Assembly: GCA_016791325.1 (NCBI GenBank)
Contig: JAEUMU010000210.1
Span: 1-10,247, forward strand
From: Hyphomonadaceae bacterium
GTDB taxonomy: Bacteria > Pseudomonadota > Alphaproteobacteria > Caulobacterales > Aquidulcibacteraceae
Length of the DNA: 10,247 nt
Reading direction: 5' to 3'
The notes under the pieces: model-generated
Database searches by the model: none
What the model saw: only the letters and a program-made list of their open reading frames with translations
What the model was told of the DNA's origin: nothing
Part shown: positions 6,825 through 10,247 of the stretch, in pieces
Layout of the letters: every line of letters begins with the position of its first letter
Position numbering within the stretch: position 1 is the first letter of the stretch
Program-made: the position numbers and the translations under genes

Positions 6825-7736
6825 ATGAACCATCTCAAGACCTACATCCTGCTCGCGGCGATGACGGCGCTGTTCGGCGCAGTCGGCTACATGGTGGGCG
6901 GCGCTGGCGGGATGATGATTGCGCTCTTGGTGGCGGGCGGCATGAACCTGTTCGCCTATTGGAACGCCGATAAGCTGGTGCTGCGCCATTTCCGCGCCGA
7001 GCCCGTAGATCCAAATCACCCCGATCCGCGCGTGCGCGCCTACGTGCAGGACACATTGGCTCTGGCGCACCGCGCCAACCTGCCCGCCCCGAAAATTTAC
7101 CTCATCGACAATCCCCAACCCAATGCCTTCGCCACCGGGCGCAATCCAGAGAACGCCGCCGTGGCCGCCACCAGCGGCCTTATCGGCCTGCTCTCGCGCG
7201 AGGAAATTCGCGGCGTAATGGCGCACGAGCTGGCGCACGTTAAGAATCGCGACACGCTGACGATGACAGTCACCGCCACCGTGGCCGGCGCCGTGGCCAT
7301 GCTGGCGAACTTCGCGTTTTTCTTCGGCGGCAACCGCAATCCGATCGCGGGGCTGCTGATCATGCTGCTGGCGCCTATCGCGGCGTCGCTGGTGCAAATG
7401 GCGATCAGCCGCGCGCGTGAATATGAAGCCGATCGCGTCGGCGCCGAGATCAGCGGCGAGCCCGGCTCTCTCGCACGCGCGCTCGAGAAGATCGAAACCT
7501 ACGCTCGTCAGCGCGTGAACCCGGATGCGGAGCGTAACCCCGCCATGGCGCACCTCTTCATCATCAACCCGCTGGCCGGCCAGGGTGCGGACAATCTCTT
7601 CTCCACCCACCCCAACACGCGCAACCGCATCGCCCAGCTGATGAAAATGGGCGGGTTCTCCGCGGCTCCCGCCCGGTCGGCGCCGCAGCCGGGCGACGGC
7701 CCTTGGGGCGCGCGCAAGCGCGGACCCTGGGGCTAA
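6825..7736 (+). CDS. htpX: HtpX family membrane zinc metalloprotease
   Basis: A 303-residue M48-family protease of the inner membrane that degrades damaged or misfolded membrane proteins, a partner of FtsH in envelope quality control. Two N-terminal transmembrane helices lie at about 7-25 and 28-46. The zinc motif HELAH is at 134-138 (H134, E135, H138), and the third ligand is expected at E199 in SRAREYEAD (195-203). Two more hydrophobic segments lie at about 147-168 and 174-193. The family's FIINPL and [11 protein letters not shown] segments follow (245-269). The tail is Pro/Gly/Arg-rich, ending RGPWG, as seen in other alphaproteobacterial HtpX. The ATG at 6825 is chosen because GAGGAG (6815-6820) sits four bases upstream; an in-frame ATG at 6813 and longer open sequence to 6633 overlap the divergent DUF1674 gene. 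It is followed by a hairpin that probably ends transcription. Confidence 0.96.
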   Translation: MNHLKTYILLAAMTALFGAVGYMVGGAGGMMIALLVAGGMNLFAYWNADKLVLRHFRAEPVDPNHPDPRVRAYVQDTLALAHRANLPAPKIYLIDNPQPNAFATGRNPENAAVAATSGLIGLLSREEIRGVMAHELAHVKNRDTLTMTVTATVAGAVAMLANFAFFFGGNRNPIAGLLIMLLAPIAASLVQMAISRAREYEADRVGAEISGEPGSLARALEKIETYARQRVNPDAERNPAMAHLFIINPLAGQGADNLFSTHPNTRNRIAQLMKMGGFSAAPARSAPQPGDGPWGARKRGPWG

Positions 7737-7750
7737 GCCGGAGCATGACC

Positions 7751-7791
7751 GAACCGTAACTGCGCTTGAGGCGCGAGTGCGGTTCCTTTCT
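7751..7791 (+). terminator. Probable terminator after htpX
   Basis: GAACCG (7751-7756) pairs with CGGTTC (7780-7785). Inside, ACT/AGT and GCGC/GCGC can pair with small bulges around a TTGAG loop. The stem is followed by CTTTCTC, a modest T-rich run. It begins 14 bases after the htpX stop. It would separate htpX from tamA transcription, or attenuate read-through into it. Confidence 0.45.
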
Positions 7792-7816
7792 CATTGATAT
7801 TATGGGCAAATCCAAC

Positions 7817-7840
7817 CGGGCGGGCGTAAGGGCCCGCCCG
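7817..7840 (+). promoter_or_regulatory. Strong hairpin immediately before the tamA start codon
   Basis: CGGGCGGGC (7817-7825) and GCCCGCCCG (7832-7840) are exact reverse complements around the loop GTAAGG (7826-7831). The stem ends one base before the ATG at 7842. The only Shine-Dalgarno-like bases upstream of that ATG, TAAGG, lie in the loop. In RNA this 9-bp all-GC stem would sit inside the ribosome-binding region, so it could lower translation of tamA or act as a terminator without a T-tract. An AT-rich GATATTATG lies just upstream (7796-7804) and may be a -10 element; no matching -35 was found. Confidence 0.45.
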
Positions 7841-7841
7841 T

Positions 7842-9665
7842 ATGGTTGATGAAGCCTTAACCAGCCGCACGCGAGCTTCGCGGGTCAGGCTTTTGCGACT
7901 CGCGATGCGCGTTCTTCCCGTTCTCCCGGCCGCGATTTTCGCGGGCCTCGGCGTCGCCGTGCCGATTCTGCCAGCCTGGGCGGACTCGCCCGTGGTGATC
8001 GAAGGCCCGGAGCGCGAGACGCGGCAGGCTATTCTCGATCTGCTGCCGGACCGCGAACGCCCCACCACCTTGTTTGAGGCCGAGCGCATCGCCGAGGAAG
8101 CCGCCGGGCGCGCCATGGCGTGGCTGCGCTCGGAGGGCTATTACGCCGCCACGGTGACCCCGGAGGCCAGCGAAGAGCCGGCGGTGGCGCGTCTCGTGAT
8201 TGCGCCGGGCCCGCGTTTTCGTTTCGCCGCGCCCGCGCTCACATTTGTTGACGCTCAACCGGCTCAGGCCGCCGCCGGCGCGGCCGGCGCCGCGCTTACG
8301 CCCGTTGAAGCGGGCGCGCCCGCACGCGCGGAGGCCGTGCTCGCCGCCGAAGCGGGCGCAGTGCAAGCGCTTCAGCAAGCGGGCTATCCCGACGCCGCCG
8401 CCGCCGACCGCCGCGTCGTGGTCGATCACGCCACCGCGCTGGTGAGCCCTGAGTTTCGCGTCAATGCAGGCGGGTATGCGCGTCTGGGCCAAGTACGCGC
8501 GGAGCCTGACACGCTGTTTCGCGCCAGTTTCATAGAGGATTTGCGCAATTGGGAGATCGGCGCGCCCTACACGCCCGAAGCGCTGACGCGCCTGCGCCGC
8601 GACATGACCTCAACCGGCGCAGTCTCACTCGCGTCGACGCGCCTTGCGCCGCCCAACGCTGAAGGCGTGCGCGATGTGGTGCTGGTGGTGGAGCCCGCGC
8701 GGCGCAACGCCTACGAACTGGGCGCCGGCTATTCCACCACGGAAGGGCTTGGCGTCGAAGCGGAATGGACACGGCGAAATTTCACCCGCCGCGCCGATGC
8801 GCTGACGCTCTCTACGCGTCTCGGCCAATTGCAGCAAAGCTTCAACGCCGAGCTGTCGCGCCCGCATGCGCCCGAACTGGGCCACACGCTCAGCATAGGC
8901 GCGACCTTGGCGCGCGAAGACCTTGAACCTTACACCCGCCAAGGCGCCGAGCTTTACGCCGCCGTGGAGGCCGCGCCGCGGCTGGAGCTCGGCCGCTCAT
9001 ATGGCGTGCGCCTCACCGCCGACACCTACGACAACACCAGTGGCGATATTTCCAACGCCTATGTCGCCTCCGCCTTCTTGGCGCTGCGGCGGGACACCAC
9101 CGACATTCGCCTCGATCCGCGCGCAGGCTCCATTCTCGATGCGCGCATCGAGCCGGCTTTCGCCACCGGCAGCGAAACCGTGACGTTCGCCCGCTTCACT
9201 GGCGGGGGGCGCATCTATCACAGCTTCGGAGAGGACGACCGCCTCACCCTGGCCGCGCGCGCGCAAGCCGGATGGATGGAGGCGATCTCCGGCAATGTCG
9301 AGAACGCCCCGCCTGATCGGCGCTTCTACACTGGCGGCGGCGGTTCGGTTCGCGGCTACGATTACAACTCGATCTATCCGCGCGAACGCGATGCGCTGGG
9401 GCTCAATCCTGGTGGCCAGGGCATGCTGGAAACATCCGTCGAAGCGCGCTGGCGTTTTGCGGATCATTGGGGCGCGGCCGCCTTCATCGACGGCGGCAAC
9501 GCGTTCGATAGCTGGAGCGACGCCGCCGATCTGCGCTGGGGCGCGGGCGTTGGCGTGCGCTACAATCTGGGCTTTGCACCGCTGCGCGTGGACATCGCCT
9601 TCCCGCTGCACGAAGACGCCACCAACGATTACGCGCTCTACATCAGCCTCGGGCAGGCGTTCTGA
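7842..9665 (+). CDS. tamA: TamA, Omp85-family outer-membrane assembly barrel
   Basis: A 607-residue outer-membrane protein, the barrel subunit of the translocation and assembly module that helps insert outer-membrane proteins and works with TamB. It has a signal peptide with cleavage likely after AWA (47). POTRA-like periplasmic repeats cover about 50-285: repeat 1 to about 128, an Ala-rich repeat 2 containing ALQQAGYPDA (176-185), and repeat 3 with ASFIEDLRNWEIGAPYTPEALTRLRR. The 16-stranded barrel fills about 288-607. It carries AEWTRRNF (307-314) and the Omp85 signature VRGYDY (503-508), and ends in a C-terminal Phe as outer-membrane barrels do. Length suits the family. The start is debatable: ATG 7842 adds 21 Arg-rich residues, whereas ATG 7905 (M22) begins a more typical signal peptide (MRVLPVLPAAIFAGLGVAV) but lacks a clear ribosome site. 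The stop overlaps the tamB start by one base (TGATG), implying coupled translation. Confidence 0.93.
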   Translation: MVDEALTSRTRASRVRLLRLAMRVLPVLPAAIFAGLGVAVPILPAWADSPVVIEGPERETRQAILDLLPDRERPTTLFEAERIAEEAAGRAMAWLRSEGYYAATVTPEASEEPAVARLVIAPGPRFRFAAPALTFVDAQPAQAAAGAAGAALTPVEAGAPARAEAVLAAEAGAVQALQQAGYPDAAAADRRVVVDHATALVSPEFRVNAGGYARLGQVRAEPDTLFRASFIEDLRNWEIGAPYTPEALTRLRRDMTSTGAVSLASTRLAPPNAEGVRDVVLVVEPARRNAYELGAGYSTTEGLGVEAEWTRRNFTRRADALTLSTRLGQLQQSFNAELSRPHAPELGHTLSIGATLAREDLEPYTRQGAELYAAVEAAPRLELGRSYGVRLTADTYDNTSGDISNAYVASAFLALRRDTTDIRLDPRAGSILDARIEPAFATGSETVTFARFTGGGRIYHSFGEDDRLTLAARAQAGWMEAISGNVENAPPDRRFYTGGGGSVRGYDYNSIYPRERDALGLNPGGQGMLETSVEARWRFADHWGAAAFIDGGNAFDSWSDAADLRWGAGVGVRYNLGFAPLRVDIAFPLHEDATNDYALYISLGQAF

Positions 9666-10247
9666 TGGCGCTGAGCCGCCGTTGGATGCGTCGCGCGGGT
9701 GCGGCTGCCGGGGCCGCGGCTCTGGTGGGCGGCGGCTATGTGCTGCTCGGCCCCGCCGCGCCCGGCCTGATCGATCACATGGCCGATGGCCAGCGTGTGT
9801 GGCGTCTCGGCACGATCGAAATTGAGGGCGTCTCCGGGACGTGGCTGGGCGATCTGCGCGCCGAACGCGCCACGCTTGCGGACGCAGACGGCGTTTGGCT
9901 TGAAGCGCGCGATCTGGCGCTCTCGTGGCGGCCACAGGATTTGCTGCTGGGCGGCCTGCGCCTGGACGTTGCGCGCGCCGCCAACATCACGCTGCTGCGC
10001 CAGCCGGCGCTGAGCGAGCCGCGCCCGTCCAGCGGCGCCGGTGTTCACGTGCGCATCGGCGCGCTCGACATTGACGAATTGCGGATTGAAGAGCCGGCGT
10101 TTGGCGAAGCCGGCGTTTTTCGCGCCAGCCTTGGGCTTGATCTCGCCGGCGAGGATTTGCGCCTGCTGGCGCTGGATCTGCGCCGCACAGACTCAGACGC
10201 AGATCGCGCGCTGATCGCCTATCGCCCCGATGGCGATTACCAACTTA
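9665..10247 (+). CDS. tamB: TamB, N-terminal part (runs off the window)
   Basis: The frame opening at ATG 9665 stays open for 194 codons to the window edge. It begins MALSRRWMRRAGAAAGAAALVGGGYVLLG, a basic stretch plus one hydrophobic anchor (about 11-30), as in TamB, which is held in the inner membrane and spans the periplasm to TamA. It then reads WRLGTIEIEGVSGTWLGDLRAE, followed by LEARDLALSWRPQDLLLGGLRLDVARA. This is the strand-rich N-terminal pattern of the TamB/AsmA-like family (a G.WL segment, then LSW.P..LL). Full-length members exceed 1000 residues and end in the DUF490 domain, so most of the gene lies beyond this window. Its ATG shares a base with the tamA stop, a standard tamA-tamB arrangement. 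No separate ribosome site is evident. It may carry lipids between membranes, as proposed for this family, or aid protein export. Confidence 0.9.
   Translation, partial: MALSRRWMRRAGAAAGAAALVGGGYVLLGPAAPGLIDHMADGQRVWRLGTIEIEGVSGTWLGDLRAERATLADADGVWLEARDLALSWRPQDLLLGGLRLDVARAANITLLRQPALSEPRPSSGAGVHVRIGALDIDELRIEEPAFGEAGVFRASLGLDLAGEDLRLLALDLRRTDSDADRALIAYRPDGDYQL

Noticed and set aside
6801..7610. A 269-codon minus-strand frame opposite htpX.
   Set aside because: His/Arg/Gly-rich shadow of the htpX codons, with no domain and no ribosome site.
8997..9935. A 312-codon minus-strand frame under tamA and tamB.
   Set aside because: Arg/Ala-rich translation with no recognisable motif, fully inside well-supported tamA/tamB coding sequence; a shadow frame.
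1..10247. Mobile elements, CRISPR arrays, tRNA/rRNA genes, toxin-antitoxin pairs or phage genes.
   Set aside because: No transposase, integrase, direct-repeat array, tRNA cloverleaf or defence-type domain was seen on either strand; base composition looks even throughout.

Overview
The window is GC-rich (well above 60% by eye), densely coded chromosomal DNA of an alphaproteobacterium. The best guess is the Caulobacterales/Hyphomonadaceae side, but this rests on protein style and gene content only, because there is no rRNA or other marker. Supporting signs are a DUF1674 (SDHAF4-like) gene divergent from htpX, an htpX with a Pro-Trp-Gly tail, a one-base-overlapping tamA-tamB pair, and a KTSC-type small protein. 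I see no tRNA, rRNA, CRISPR array, phage or insertion-sequence genes, so this is mostly core chromosome.

Left part (1-1721): a hemolysin III/PAQR-like membrane protein (+) and a small PRC-barrel protein (+) face a dodecin gene (-). A perfect 12-bp inverted repeat lies between the two converging genes. To the right of dodecin, on the + strand, lies a short KTSC-domain frame. An in-frame TAG interrupts it exactly where the family has an aromatic residue, and the family sequence continues beyond the stop.

Middle (1724-5975): three genes on the minus strand, transcribed right to left. They are kup (potassium uptake), a Sel1-repeat/prolyl-4-hydroxylase fusion of the 2-oxoglutarate/Fe(II) dioxygenase type, and argG (argininosuccinate synthase). 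Gaps are 43 and 84 bases, so the three may be co-transcribed, though nothing links them by function.

Right part (6086-10247): a small exported Pro/Arg- then Gly/Ala-rich protein (-) and a DUF1674 succinate-dehydrogenase-assembly-like protein (-) lie back to back with htpX (+), a membrane zinc protease. Next come a probable terminator and tamA (+), an outer-membrane Omp85-family barrel. tamA overlaps by one base the start of tamB (+), which runs off the end of the window. TamA and TamB form the envelope-spanning translocation and assembly module. Together with HtpX, this half of the window is largely about envelope biogenesis and quality control.

I found no clearly new multi-gene system. The points most worth checking are the amber-interrupted KTSC gene, a hairpin that carries the only Shine-Dalgarno-like bases of tamA in its loop, the hemolysin III protein lacking two of the three family histidines, and the Sel1-dioxygenase fusion. 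No stretch above 300 bases lacks a gene.
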